Position numbers and translations under genes: made by a program | The notes under the pieces: generated by a model | Database searches by the model: none | The model's input: the letters and a program-made list of their open reading frames with translations, nothing else | Told to the model about the DNA's origin: nothing | In this document: positions 1 to 8,498 of the stretch, piece by piece | Position numbering within the stretch: position 1 is the stretch's first letter | How the letters are laid out: each line of letters starts with the position of its first letter | NCBI GenBank assembly: GCA_040219355.1 | Contig: JAVJSN010000001.1 | Span: 68,625 to 132,624 of the forward strand | Origin: MH13 sp040219355 | Lineage (GTDB): Bacteria; Pseudomonadota; Alphaproteobacteria; Rhizobiales; MH13 | Direction of reading: 5' to 3' | Length of the DNA: 64,000 nt

Positions 1-1
1 A

Positions 2-835
2 GAAAACGCGGACCTTTACTGGGCAAGCCGTGGAGGCGGAGGCGGTCTCGGAATTGTCACCGCGTTTGAAATCGCAATGCAACCGGTTGGTGATGTGCAC
101 TCGCTGCGGCTGTTTGGCGGGATTGATGCCATTGAGATGCCTGCATTCGTTGAGCGGTGGATGGCATGGAGCGCGAATGCACCGCGCGCAACGTCCAGCC
201 AACTTGCTATTGCGACCATGGCTGATGGCAGGCTTTTTGCGCGCGTAACTGGGCTTTCCGGCGAGCTGCGCGAGGTTTTGTTGGAAGCATTGCAAAGCAT
301 TGCTGCAGGATTGATGCCGGTTGACGAGCAAACCATCGTTTCAGGATCTTTTGAACGCGTTATGGAGGATACGGTCCTTTCCATCCCGCACTTCTATCTG
401 CATTCAGCATCGCATACAGCGGTTCTGCGCGGTGCTCTAACAGCAGTAGATTGGGCACCGGTGCTGGATGCTATGGTCGCATCAAGGTCTGATACCGGCT
501 CAATGAGCCTTCTTATCGAGGCTATGGGCGGTGCAATCGCCGATACTGCCAACGATGACACTGTGTTTCCTCATCGCGAGGCTGCTTTCCTCGCAACGGC
601 GAGCTACGGCACCCTCAGCCAAGAGCTTTTGGATGCCGCCCAGCCTGCGCTTGATGACGTCGGCGAGTTTGTTTGGCGGCATGCCATCGCCAAAGGCTAT
701 GCGAACTACCGCGACCGAACGCTTGAGAACTATGAAGACGCCTATTGGGGAGAGAATGTCACCAGGCTGCGGTCCATTAAGCGGCGCATTGACCCAGACG
801 GCGTCTTTACCGGGGTCCAAACCATCACTGGCTAG
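2..835 (+). CDS. FAD-linked oxidase with berberine-bridge (BBE) C-terminus, 5'-truncated
   Basis: The reading frame is already open at the window edge and encodes the C-terminal part of a PCMH-type flavoprotein oxidase. The first visible residues contain a glycine-rich ASRGGGGGLGIVTAFEI segment, which matches the end of the FAD-binding domain of this family, where the flavin pyrophosphate is held. The last 45 residues carry NYRDRTLENYEDAYWG followed by RLRSIKRRIDPDGVF, the BBE signature that closes the substrate side of the flavin. Family members oxidise sugars, alcohols or alkaloid-like substrates with O2; the substrate cannot be read here. The ATG at 77 is internal, since homology starts upstream of it. 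The stop overlaps by 3 bp the stop of the convergent lipoprotein gene on the other strand. Family assignment is confident; function beyond oxidoreductase is not. Confidence 0.85.
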   Translation, partial: ENADLYWASRGGGGGLGIVTAFEIAMQPVGDVHSLRLFGGIDAIEMPAFVERWMAWSANAPRATSSQLAIATMADGRLFARVTGLSGELREVLLEALQSIAAGLMPVDEQTIVSGSFERVMEDTVLSIPHFYLHSASHTAVLRGALTAVDWAPVLDAMVASRSDTGSMSLLIEAMGGAIADTANDDTVFPHREAAFLATASYGTLSQELLDAAQPALDDVGEFVWRHAIAKGYANYRDRTLENYEDAYWGENVTRLRSIKRRIDPDGVFTGVQTITG

Positions 836-1392
836 GCGGGCCTCAATTCAAACAACACCGATCCAACCGGCAAGCCAAAACGGGTCACAACCGCCTCGTT
901 GATCACCACACCATCAGCGCGGCGGTAGATAACATCAGCAAAGCCCAGGCGGGTCGTTTCGCCACGACTTTCCACATCAGCGACATATGTCAAACGGACC
1001 TCACCGCTGGTTTCCACCACGCTTGCCGATCCTACCGTGTCTTCGCGCACGCCGGTCCAGCTGTTCGGCCCGGTGCGCGCGAAAACCCAGGTGAGCCGGT
1101 CGGTCTCGCCATCATCGAAGAAAAAATCTTCCACAACCGTTAGCGTTTCGACCCCGCGCACGGTGCGCAGTGTGCCATTGAGGCGGGCATCAAAACCACG
1201 CTCAATGCCTGCGATCGGAACCGAGAATAGGCCGCGCCCGACAGTGCGGCCCTGGAACGCATCGACCAGACTGATCGACTGGATGTCACCTTGCGGAGAC
1301 GGCGGTACGGTTGCGCAACCCGCCACGACGAGTGGGGTTGCAATCAGCAAAGAGCGTCTCGTCAGGCCAATTGGCGCGGTCGATAAAGCCAC
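832..1392 (-). CDS. DUF3833-like lipoprotein
   Basis: A 186-residue protein starting at GTG, which overlaps the TAG of the upstream gene (TAGTG), so the two are probably translationally coupled. The N-terminus has two arginines (TRRSLLIATPLVVAGCAT) leading into a lipobox with Cys25, so a lipid-anchored, perhaps Tat-exported, envelope protein is predicted. The core LVDAFQGRTVGRGLF and EDFFFDDGETDRLTW resembles the DUF3833 family, a calycin-like small beta-barrel of unknown role. No catalytic residues can be proposed. Its partner upstream is another small secreted protein, so the pair may act together in the envelope. Confidence 0.7.
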   Translation of the reverse strand: MALSTAPIGLTRRSLLIATPLVVAGCATVPPSPQGDIQSISLVDAFQGRTVGRGLFSVPIAGIERGFDARLNGTLRTVRGVETLTVVEDFFFDDGETDRLTWVFARTGPNSWTGVREDTVGSASVVETSGEVRLTYVADVESRGETTRLGFADVIYRRADGVVINEAVVTRFGLPVGSVLFELRPA

Positions 1393-1772
1393 TAAAGGGC
1401 GCTGCCAATGCGCGCGGTGCCGGTTTCGCCATTGTCACGCACCCAGTTCAGCGTGTTCGCGCCGGTACGGGTGAGATCAAAACACATGGGTTGACCTTCA
1501 TACCAGTTTTCGAACTGTTGGCAGAGGCGGTTGCCATCAATCCACCAGCGCCCTTCATCTTCGGGCTGAACGAAGCGACCAAGCCCAAGGGCTTCACCAT
1601 CGCCATCAACACGTCCGCTCGAGCGATAGTTGAGCGGGAATTCCCCGCCGAAAGGCGTTGCCAAATAAATGGTTTTTCCGATGATTTCAGAGCGAATTTC
1701 ATTGGCAGAGAAAGACGATGCCTGTGCTGGAAGGGCCAGCAAAGCGGCACAGAAAACAAGAATGAAGCGCAT
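1392..1772 (-). CDS. Small secreted hypothetical protein
   Basis: A 126-residue protein with a clear signal peptide (MRFILVFCAALLALPAQASS, cleavage after Ala-Gln-Ala). An in-frame ATG 39 bp further upstream would put 13 hydrophilic residues ahead of the signal peptide, so the ATG at 1772 was preferred. The mature part contains GEFPLNYRSSGRVDGDGEA and the two-cysteine segment LCQQFENWYEGQPMC, a pattern seen in small alphaproteobacterial periplasmic proteins whose function I do not know. It sits directly upstream of the DUF3833-like lipoprotein and overlaps its start codon, so they form a two-gene operon. Confidence 0.65.
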   Translation of the reverse strand: MRFILVFCAALLALPAQASSFSANEIRSEIIGKTIYLATPFGGEFPLNYRSSGRVDGDGEALGLGRFVQPEDEGRWWIDGNRLCQQFENWYEGQPMCFDLTRTGANTLNWVRDNGETGTARIGSAL

Positions 1773-1929
1773 AACAGTCACCGGAGGTTGGGGATGCGGG
1801 ATGGCTAGCATACGAACGAATGCCCCATTGGTTCATTGCCTGGCGTGGCGATGACAAGGTCATTTTGCGTCAAGACTGCGGCAAGGCTGCCCATCAGAGC
1901 GTGCAACGCACGTTTTGATGGGGGAGAAA

Positions 1930-2646
1930 CTAAGCGACCAGGATTGCCGAGCCGTTTGCCACCCGCCCGTACAAATGGATCACATCCTGGTTGAGCAGGC
2001 GCACGCACCCTGACGACACTGCTTTGCCGATCGACCAAACTTCGTTGGTGCCATGGAGGCGATAGAGCGTGTCGACGTTGCCCTGGAAGATATACAAAGC
2101 ACGGGCGCCAAGTGGATTTTCCAGGCCAGGATCCATGCCGCCATTGGCGATAGAATAGGGCTCAAGCTCCGGCTGACGGGCGACCATCTCATCCGGCGGC
2201 GTCCAGCGTGGCCAAGCCCGCTTCCATGCGATCCGCGCGCGGCCCGACCATTCGAACCCAGCGCGACCGAGGCCAACGCCATAGCGCATCGCTTTGCCGT
2301 TCTCCATCACATGATAAAGATAGAAATTGTTGGTATCGACGATGACGGTGCCAACGTTTTCAGTTGTGTTGAAATCGACCATCCGGCGCAGATATTGTTC
2401 GGGAACTTGGGTCAGGTCGACCGCTGGGATTGGGAACTGCTCCTGCGGCAGCGCCGCATACATCGACAGATAGGGGCTGGGCGCAACATTGACGTTCGGC
2501 ACCAAGGTGCGCTGCGGGACGGTGTTGGTCATACAACCGGATACGGCGAGGCCAGACATAGCCGCCGCGCCAGCCAGAAACTGGCGGCGGGTTGGGCGTT
2601 TGATCGATGATGCCAAGCGTTCAGCTTGGTTGGTGAAAGCATTCAT
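1930..2646 (-). CDS. L,D-transpeptidase (YkuD family)
   Basis: A 238-residue envelope enzyme expected to make 3-3 cross-links in peptidoglycan or attach proteins to it. The N-terminus has a twin-arginine motif (RPTRRQFLAGAA, Arg20-Arg21) and a possible lipobox ending at Cys38. The C-terminal half is a YkuD domain: His198 in HGTNEVWSIG and the catalytic Cys214 in AVSSGCVRLLNQD form the family signature. The start was set at the ATG at 2646, which has GGAGA eight bases upstream; the frame stays open for another 160 codons upstream, but that part is low-complexity Arg/Ala-rich and antisense-like, so it was rejected. Alphaproteobacteria rely heavily on L,D-transpeptidation and encode many such paralogues; this one has no partner gene nearby. 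Confidence 0.9.
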   Translation of the reverse strand: MNAFTNQAERLASSIKRPTRRQFLAGAAAMSGLAVSGCMTNTVPQRTLVPNVNVAPSPYLSMYAALPQEQFPIPAVDLTQVPEQYLRRMVDFNTTENVGTVIVDTNNFYLYHVMENGKAMRYGVGLGRAGFEWSGRARIAWKRAWPRWTPPDEMVARQPELEPYSIANGGMDPGLENPLGARALYIFQGNVDTLYRLHGTNEVWSIGKAVSSGCVRLLNQDVIHLYGRVANGSAILVA

Positions 2647-2744
2647 GGAAAGTCTCCAGCGGTACTCAAATCGTGCAACATGTCCGCGAGCCATTAACGC
2701 CGCACGGGCGCATTGGTTCACAGTTGAAAGACATTGGTAGCGAT

Positions 2745-3098
2745 TTAAAGGCGCGGTGGTGGAAGCTGAAGCGTTTGTGCGAGAGCCAGAAGCATGCTGG
2801 CCGCAAGGGATGCGGGCGCCTCGCCTGCCAACCCGTCGGTGCTTGCCGCTGTTGGTATCAACCCGCTGCAATCTGCCGAGCCACAAGGGCCAGACGGTGC
2901 GGTCGGCGCCGCGCTTAGCGAGCGCAGAGGCGATGATTCCAGCATTGTGGCGGGGGCGATTCCAGAGGCCGCCTCGATGGACACCACCTGCACGGCGACT
3001 ATTGGGGTTGGCGCATCGATGCTTTTGGCGAGCGCAATCCCACCGCCATTGAAGGCAGTGATCACAACAACACAGCAAAGGGCGATCATCGTTCGCAT
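2745..3098 (-). CDS. Putative small secreted protein, Ala/Ser/Pro-rich
   Basis: A 117-residue reading frame with a plausible signal peptide (MRTMIALCCVVVITAFNGGG ending near ALAKS) followed by an alanine, serine and proline-rich region with a Cys pair (PCGSADC). I do not recognise a family. The start is uncertain: a GTG lies 12 bp upstream, and GAGG is 13 bp before the chosen ATG. The main reason to keep it is the well-formed signal peptide; against it are the low-complexity tail and long open frames on the opposite strand. Confidence 0.4.
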   Translation of the reverse strand: MRTMIALCCVVVITAFNGGGIALAKSIDAPTPIVAVQVVSIEAASGIAPATMLESSPLRSLSAAPTAPSGPCGSADCSGLIPTAASTDGLAGEAPASLAASMLLALAQTLQLPPPRL

Positions 3099-3243
3099 GC
3101 AGCGTGTCACGCCTCATAAATGCGGCCAACATGGGGCGGCGGCCATCGCGGGTAAGGATGACGTGAGTTGGTTAAGCAAGCGTGATGCAAAAAGCACACC
3201 GGGAGTAGCTGATCGCTTTTTTAAGAATGCGTTCAGGCAGACC

Positions 3244-3334
3244 GTCCGCCTTAGTCCGCCTGTAGTCCGCTTCTCGTCCGCTTAAGTCCGCTTGCCGTCC
3301 GCCCTTAGTCCGCTCAATTCCGCACGTCGTCCGC
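3244..3334. repeat. Helically phased GTCCGC tandem array in an intergenic stretch
   Basis: The gene-free stretch 3111-3491 holds a run of the hexamer GTCCGC at 3244, 3254, 3265, 3276, 3286, 3297, 3308 and 3329, with a degenerate copy (TTCCGC) at 3318. Successive spacings are 10, 11, 11, 10, 11, 11, 10 and 11 bp, mean 10.6 bp, so every copy faces the same side of the double helix. The bases between copies vary, which argues for selection on the hexamer or slippage of a 10-11-bp unit. The array lies downstream of tRNA-Thr, which reads toward it. No other feature was seen in this stretch. Confidence 0.8.
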
Positions 3335-3491
3335 ATGCGTTCTGCCTCAAACACGATGGTGGATGATGTGAAGTCGACATAGGGTCGTGCCAATGGCACA
3401 TGGCATAGAGAAGATAGCGCTCTCGGCATTTGCTGCGCAAACGCCTGCAGCTGATCTGCGGGCGGGCGAAACGCCCAGAGCAAAGCAAAAA

Positions 3492-3566
<75 letters not shown>

Positions 3567-3738
3567 AAACATCAAGGCGCGCGTGATGCCACAGCCCATA
3601 CGGGCGTGCAAGGGCCGCGGTCAAGACACTTTTGCCGCAAGAAGCGAAGGATTTGTCCGCTCGACGGCGTGATGATCTTGGCGCGGGCGGACGGGGCACC
3701 TATACCAAGCCTCATGACCATCATGACGGATGGATGTA

Positions 3739-3927
3739 ATGTCTGACGATGCTCCAAAAAACCCGCCCGCCAAACCGCAGGCTGCGGCCTCTGAAGACCC
3801 GAGGGCTGCGGCGCTGCGCGCCAATCTTGCCAAGCGCAAACAACAGACAAGCGCGCGGCGTGGCGGCAAGGCCGTCGGCAAAAAAGAAGCTTCGGTGTTT
3901 GACAGTTTGAAAGACCGCGATAGCTGA
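3739..3927 (+). CDS. Small basic conserved protein upstream of murA
   Basis: A 62-residue, highly charged protein (APKNPPAKPQAAASEDPRAA, then ALRANLAKRKQQTSARR) with no membrane segment. Short Lys/Arg-rich proteins of this shape commonly sit just before murA in Rhizobiales and have no assigned function. The start is ambiguous: ATG at 3730 or 3739; the latter is better spaced from GGATGG. The gap to murA is 116 bp, so it may be separately transcribed. Confidence 0.6.
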   Translation: MSDDAPKNPPAKPQAAASEDPRAAALRANLAKRKQQTSARRGGKAVGKKEASVFDSLKDRDS

Positions 3928-4043
3928 TCGCTCGTCAGTGTTTACTGTGCGGACAGTCAACCTGCCTTGTTGGCGCCGCGTTTCTTGTGTCTTGCCGCGA
4001 TTGGCCGTAAACGAGCGGCTTGCTTGTTAAAAGAGAGTTCACC

Positions 4044-5333
4044 ATGGACAAGATCCGCATTGTCGGCGGCAACACGCTCAACGGCACCATCCCGATCTCA
4101 GGCGCGAAGAACGCAACACTGCCTTTGATGATCGCAAGCCTTGCGACAGCCGAAACGCTGACACTGCACAATGTGCCAGGTCTGCAAGACGTGGTGACGC
4201 TGTCGCGCATTCTTGGCAATCATGGTGTGGACTATGCCGTGGCCGGGCGCAGGTCGGGTGCCAAGCGAAGCTACGGATCCACAGTCAAGCTGACCGCTGG
4301 CGAGATTGTCGACACCACTGCCCCCTATGATTTGGTGCGCCGCATGCGCGCCAGCTTCTGGGTTATTGGGCCGCTTTTGGCGCGTATGGGGCAAGCGCGC
4401 GTTTCGCTGCCGGGCGGTTGCGCCATCGGTACGCGTCCGGTGGACTTCTTCTTGGATGCGCTGTCTTCCTTGGGCGCTGATATCGAAATCGAAAAAGGGT
4501 ATGCCGTTGCTGAAGCGCGCAACGGCCTTGTTGGCAACCGCATCACGTTTCCCCGCGTGTCCGTCGGTGCGACCCACGTTGCGATGATGGCCGCGGCGCT
4601 CGCTAAGGGCGAAAGCGTGATCGAGAACGCCGCCAGTGAGCCAGAGGTTGTGGACGTGGCAACATGCCTCAATGCCATGGGCGCGAAAATTGAAGGCGCG
4701 GGCACGCGCACCATTCACATTCAAGGCGTTGATGTACTGCACGGTGCCGAGCATTCGGTGGTGCCCGACCGGATTGAGACCGGCACCTACGCCATGGCGG
4801 TGGCGATGACGGGTGGCAAGGTGACACTGACTGGCACCCGCGCTGAACACCTTGGCGCCGCGCTCGATACGCTGGAAGAAGCAGGTGTTACTGTCGAGCG
4901 TCGCGCGGACAGCTTGACCATTTCGCGCAATGGCAATGGACTGATGCCGGTGAATGTGACGACCGAACCATTCCCTGGTTTTCCAACCGACCTTCAAGCG
5001 CAGTTGATGGCCTTGATGACCATGGCGCAGGGCACCTCGACGATCAAAGAAACGATCTTTGAAAACCGCTTCATGCATGTGGCAGAATTGGCGCGTCTGG
5101 GAGCAAACATTCGCCTGGATGGCCAAAACGCGTATGTGGAAGGCCAGCCCTCGCTAACCGGCGCGGAAGTGATGGCAACTGATCTGCGCGCCTCCGTGTC
5201 GCTGGTGATTGCAGGCCTTGCGGCAGAAGGCGAAACAACCGTTGGGCGCGTCTACCATTTGGATCGAGGTTTTGAGAGTTTGGAAGAGAAGCTGTCAGCC
5301 TGCGGCGCTCAGATTGAGCGCTTGGCGGCTTAA
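4044..5333 (+). CDS. murA: UDP-N-acetylglucosamine 1-carboxyvinyltransferase MurA
   Basis: A 429-residue cytoplasmic enzyme that transfers enolpyruvate from PEP to UDP-GlcNAc, the first committed step of peptidoglycan synthesis. The substrate-binding GAKNATLP motif (Lys22-Asn23) and the catalytic, fosfomycin-targeted Cys126 in LPGGCAIGTRPVDFF are present, as is the repeated EPT fold through to the C-terminus. Start at ATG 4044 is set by GAGAG seven bases upstream; an in-frame TTG at 4020 would add eight residues and is unlikely. DUF2948 follows after 6 bp and hisD after another 31 bp, the usual Rhizobiales order, so the three are probably cotranscribed. Confidence 0.97.
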   Translation: MDKIRIVGGNTLNGTIPISGAKNATLPLMIASLATAETLTLHNVPGLQDVVTLSRILGNHGVDYAVAGRRSGAKRSYGSTVKLTAGEIVDTTAPYDLVRRMRASFWVIGPLLARMGQARVSLPGGCAIGTRPVDFFLDALSSLGADIEIEKGYAVAEARNGLVGNRITFPRVSVGATHVAMMAAALAKGESVIENAASEPEVVDVATCLNAMGAKIEGAGTRTIHIQGVDVLHGAEHSVVPDRIETGTYAMAVAMTGGKVTLTGTRAEHLGAALDTLEEAGVTVERRADSLTISRNGNGLMPVNVTTEPFPGFPTDLQAQLMALMTMAQGTSTIKETIFENRFMHVAELARLGANIRLDGQNAYVEGQPSLTGAEVMATDLRASVSLVIAGLAAEGETTVGRVYHLDRGFESLEEKLSACGAQIERLAA

Positions 5334-5339
5334 CCAGCG

Positions 5340-5822
5340 ATGACAGACACTCCTCAGCTTCTGAAGCTTGCCGCCTTTGACGGCGACGATCTGGCGGTTG
5401 TTTCAGCCGCCATGCAAGATGCGATCGTGAAGACCGGCGAAATGACCTATCTGGCTGGCGAAAAACGCTTTGCGTTGGTTGCCAATCGGTTTGCCTGGGA
5501 GGTGAACGCTGCGCGTTCCAAACCACCCTATGAGCGGCGGCGCACGGGGTTGCAGATCACGCGCGCGCTGAAAGCTGAACTGGCCGGCTTGGACCTGAAA
5601 CGCCCCGACGACGTTCTGGAGCTGCTTTCGATAAGCTTTGAAGCCAACGAGGAACCGGCGGGGGCCGTAACGTTAGCCTTCTCGGGCGGTGCAACGGTGC
5701 GACTTCATGTTGAATGCCTGGAGCTTGCCATGGCCGATCTTGGCGGTGCATGGACAACCGACGCGCTACCAAAGCATCCCGATGCCGAGCATCCCGATGA
5801 TGATGCCTCGGCGAACGCCTAA
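5340..5822 (+). CDS. DUF2948 family protein
   Basis: A 160-residue soluble protein that begins TDTPQLLKLAAFDGDDLAVV and includes FALVANRFAWE, as expected for the DUF2948 family found almost only between murA and hisD in alphaproteobacteria. There is no signal peptide, membrane segment or metal motif. The C-terminus is acidic (HPDAEHPDDD). The role is unknown; its fixed position suggests a link to cell wall or histidine synthesis, but this is inference from neighbours only. Confidence 0.85.
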   Translation: MTDTPQLLKLAAFDGDDLAVVSAAMQDAIVKTGEMTYLAGEKRFALVANRFAWEVNAARSKPPYERRRTGLQITRALKAELAGLDLKRPDDVLELLSISFEANEEPAGAVTLAFSGGATVRLHVECLELAMADLGGAWTTDALPKHPDAEHPDDDASANA

Positions 5823-5853
5823 GTTCTGAACACACAAACCTTGAGATTGCCTC

Positions 5854-7149
5854 ATGCCCCAGCGCCTCGACACGCGCGATGATGCCTTTGACTCTGACTT
5901 TGCCACGCTGCTTGCCGCCAAGCGCGAGGATGCCGCCGATGTGCGGGAGGCCGTCGACACCATTCTGGCTGATGTGCGCACACGCGGGGATGAGGCCGTT
6001 TGCGAGCTGACCGAGCAATATGATCGCTTGGCGCTGACGCCAGAGACCATGCGGGTAAGCGAAGAGGAACTGGAAACGGCCGCTGACAAGGTGGCTGTTG
6101 ATGTGCGCGCGGCGCTAGATCTGGCCGCCCAACGCATTGAGGCCCATCACACACGCCAGATGCCTAAGGACGATAGCTACACCGACTCGCTCGGCGTCTC
6201 GCTGGCATCGCGGTGGACGCCGTTGGATGCCGTTGGCCTTTATGTGCCTGGCGGCACGGCAAGCTATCCTTCATCGGTTTTGATGAACGCGATCCCTGCC
6301 AAAGTGGCCGGTGTGGACCGGGTTGTGATGGTGGTGCCGACCCCTGACGGTGAGACCAATCCTGCCGTTTTGGCTGCAGCGAAACGTGCAGGCGTCGATG
6401 AGGTCTACCGCATTGGCGGTGCGCAGGCCATCGGTGCTCTGGCCTACGGCACGGACACCATCGCGCCGGTGGCCAAAATCGTTGGGCCTGGCAATGCCTA
6501 TGTTGCTGCCGCCAAACGCGCGGTGTTTGGCACCGTGGGTATCGACATGATTGCCGGGCCGTCGGAGGTGCTGATCATCGCCGATGACACCGCCAATCCG
6601 CAATGGGTGGCCGCTGATCTATTGGCGCAGGCGGAGCATGATGAAGCCGCGCAGTCCATCGTCATCACCCTGGACGACGATCTGGGCGATGCCATCGCGC
6701 TTGCCGTGAGCAGCCAGTTGGTTGAACTTCCTCGACGCCCGATTGCCAGTGTCAGCTGGCGCGACTATGGCGCGATTATTCGCGCCTACAGCCGTGATGA
6801 GGCAGTGGAACTTGCCAATCGAATCGCTGCGGAACATCTGGAACTTGCCGTCGATGATCCCGAAGGCATGATGGCAGGCATCCGCCATGCTGGAGCGATT
6901 TTTTTGGGTCACCATACACCCGAAGCCATTGGCGACTATGTTGGCGGCTCCAACCATGTGCTGCCAACCGCGCGTTCGGCGCGTTTCTCCTCCGGCCTTT
7001 CGGTGATGGACTTTATCAAGCGCACCTCGGTGCTTTCCTGCACGCCTGATGCATTGGCCAAGCTTGGACCGGCTGCCATGACACTGGCGCGCACGGAGGG
7101 GTTGACGGCGCACGCGCGTTCCGTTGCCATACGTTCCAACCAAACCTAA
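5854..7149 (+). CDS. hisD: Histidinol dehydrogenase
   Basis: A 431-residue NAD- and zinc-dependent enzyme that catalyses the last two steps of histidine synthesis, L-histidinol to L-histidine. Length and layout match the family: the GLYVPGGTASYPSSVLMNA loop, the AGPSEVLIIAD strand, QAEHDEAAQS, the AAEHLELAVDD segment and GGSNHVLPT, which include the conserved His residues used for zinc binding and catalysis. Histidine genes are scattered in Rhizobiales, and hisD here sits in the murA run rather than in a his operon. An intrinsic terminator begins at its stop codon. Confidence 0.97.
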   Translation: MPQRLDTRDDAFDSDFATLLAAKREDAADVREAVDTILADVRTRGDEAVCELTEQYDRLALTPETMRVSEEELETAADKVAVDVRAALDLAAQRIEAHHTRQMPKDDSYTDSLGVSLASRWTPLDAVGLYVPGGTASYPSSVLMNAIPAKVAGVDRVVMVVPTPDGETNPAVLAAAKRAGVDEVYRIGGAQAIGALAYGTDTIAPVAKIVGPGNAYVAAAKRAVFGTVGIDMIAGPSEVLIIADDTANPQWVAADLLAQAEHDEAAQSIVITLDDDLGDAIALAVSSQLVELPRRPIASVSWRDYGAIIRAYSRDEAVELANRIAAEHLELAVDDPEGMMAGIRHAGAIFLGHHTPEAIGDYVGGSNHVLPTARSARFSSGLSVMDFIKRTSVLSCTPDALAKLGPAAMTLARTEGLTAHARSVAIRSNQT

Positions 7150-7200
7150 AGCCCTTCAGGGGAACACTGGTTCACCCGAAAGGTTCTAGGGCTTTGTTTT
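7148..7200 (+). terminator. Terminator after hisD
   Basis: AAAGCCCT (7148-7155) pairs with AGGGCTTT (7188-7195), followed by GTTTT. The hairpin starts inside the hisD stop codon and has a 32-nt loop with some internal pairing. It closes the murA-DUF2948-hisD unit. Confidence 0.7.
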
Positions 7201-7203
7201 ATC

Positions 7204-7247
7204 GCATGTTCTCGCCCGAAAACTGCTTACACTTTTCAGGAACATGC
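7204..7247. repeat. Rhizobial-type palindromic intergenic element
   Basis: GCATGTTC (7204-7211) is the exact inverse of GAACATGC (7240-7247), with nested GAAAA (7218-7222) and TTTTC (7233-7237). The arrangement matches the abundant small palindromic repeats that lie between genes in Rhizobiales, in which ATG-TTC ends flank a GAAAA...TTTTC core. That resemblance is recalled, not searched. It sits directly after the hisD terminator. Confidence 0.6.
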
Positions 7248-7296
7248 TCTAGGCACAGGTGACGCCTATGTACGCCGCGGACCTATCGAGGACACC

Positions 7297-7818
7297 ATGT
7301 TGCCTGAGTCTGGCCATTCCACACCTGGAACCGATACCGCGCAGAAAGGGCCGAATCGGCTGGTTTCCGTGGTCATCGACGAGGTCTCCATTGGTCGATC
7401 AAGCCCGAGCATTGATCATGAACGCCAGGTGGCGGTTCATGATCTGATTGAGGAAAACAGCTTCGCCCTGCCGGGCCACGATCGTGGACCCTATGTGCTC
7501 AATTTGGCCGTGGTGGAGCGCCGCCTGGTGTTTGATGTGCGCGAGGCTGCGTCCGATGAGCCGGTGGCTGCGCACATGCTGGCGCTCTCACCGCTGCGCC
7601 GTGCGGTGAAGGATTATCACCTCATCTGCGACAGCTATTACGAGGCCATCAAAACTGCCAGCCCGAGCCAGATTGAGGCGATCGATATGGGGCGGCGTGG
7701 GTTGCACAATGATGGCTCGACCCTGTTGATGGAGCGACTTGAGGGCAAGATCGAGATCGATTTTGAAACGGCGCGACGGCTTTTTACGCTGGTCTGCGTG
7801 TTGCACTGGAAGGGCTGA
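7297..7818 (+). CDS. UPF0262 family protein
   Basis: A 173-residue soluble protein matching UPF0262: the motifs SPSIDHERQVAVHDLIEEN, LSPLRRAVKDYHLICDSYY and EAIDMGRRGLHNDGS are all characteristic. Function is unknown. It is separated from hisD by a terminator and repeat and ends 9 bp before the phosphatase gene, so it is likely the first gene of the UPF0262 - phosphatase unit. The first 30 residues are less conserved in character, and the true start could be slightly downstream. Confidence 0.85.
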   Translation: MLPESGHSTPGTDTAQKGPNRLVSVVIDEVSIGRSSPSIDHERQVAVHDLIEENSFALPGHDRGPYVLNLAVVERRLVFDVREAASDEPVAAHMLALSPLRRAVKDYHLICDSYYEAIKTASPSQIEAIDMGRRGLHNDGSTLLMERLEGKIEIDFETARRLFTLVCVLHWKG

Positions 7819-7827
7819 GACCGGCCA

Positions 7828-8310
7828 GTGTCCGAGGACGTGCCAGGCGCCCCCTCCCCTGATCTGCCCCCCGGCATGCCAGGACAAACCATGCCCGGCT
7901 CGGTCTTGTTTGCCTGTTCGATGAACGCCGTTCGCTCGCCTGTGGCCGAACTGCTCGCCAAACATCTGGTGCCTGGAAAGTTCTACATCCAGTCTGCTGG
8001 TGTTCGCGCCGGCGAGCCTGATCCCTTCACGGTCGCCATTATGAATGAGATGGGGCTTGACCTTGCCAAGCACCGGCCGCGCACTTTTGAGGACATTGAG
8101 GACAGCTTTTTCGACCTCATCATCACCCTGGCCCCGGAAGCCCATCACCGCGCGCTGGAAATGACTCGTGACCAAGCGGTGGAAGTGGAATATTGGCCAA
8201 CGGTCGATCCCACCCTTGTTCAGGGCTCACGCGAGCATATCTTAGAAGCCTACCGTTCGATGCGCGACGGGCTGGCGATGCGCATCAAAAAAAGGTTTGG
8301 CGCACTCTAA
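7828..8310 (+). CDS. Low-molecular-weight phosphatase / ArsC-like protein
   Basis: A 160-residue protein of the low-Mr protein-tyrosine phosphatase / thioredoxin-type arsenate reductase superfamily. The phosphate-binding loop is present as VLFACSMNAVRSPVAE (C-X5-R with Cys and Arg in place), and the general-acid region reads YWPTVDPT, a variant of the DP motif. Starts with GTG; about 25 residues of Pro/Gly-rich sequence precede the domain, and an ATG inside it may be the real start. Its fixed place between UPF0262 and infA is a Rhizobiales feature. Whether it acts on phosphotyrosine or another ester is not shown; no ars genes are nearby, which argues against arsenate as the main substrate. 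Confidence 0.85.
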   Translation: MSEDVPGAPSPDLPPGMPGQTMPGSVLFACSMNAVRSPVAELLAKHLVPGKFYIQSAGVRAGEPDPFTVAIMNEMGLDLAKHRPRTFEDIEDSFFDLIITLAPEAHHRALEMTRDQAVEVEYWPTVDPTLVQGSREHILEAYRSMRDGLAMRIKKRFGAL

Positions 8311-8498
8311 GCGCTTGTTCGTTCTCAAACCGTCCAGCCTCTTCAAAGCAACAAACCCCGCATAAGCTGGCGCCAAGCCTTCACTTGTTGCTGCTTTTCG
8401 GCTACATCGCCCGGCACATACGCATAGAGATCGGCGCATGGTCGTGTGCCCGCCAGGGTGAATGGCCCTTTATCCCCCGCCGTACAAACAGGAACCGC

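Noticed and set aside
2647..3132. N-terminal extension of the L,D-transpeptidase to 400 residues
   Set aside because: The added part is Arg/Ala-rich without homology, while ATG 2646 has a ribosome-binding site and gives a sensible Tat/lipoprotein N-terminus.
3244..3334. CRISPR array
   Set aside because: Units are 10-11 bp, far too short, and there are no unique spacers of CRISPR size or cas genes.
4098..5126. A 342-codon open frame opposite murA
   Set aside because: It lies wholly antisense to murA; its composition (His, Arg, Gln-rich) is typical of a shadow frame.
8311..8498. Possible small RNA or short gene upstream of infA
   Set aside because: No stable hairpin-plus-T-run and no convincing start with ribosome-binding site were found.
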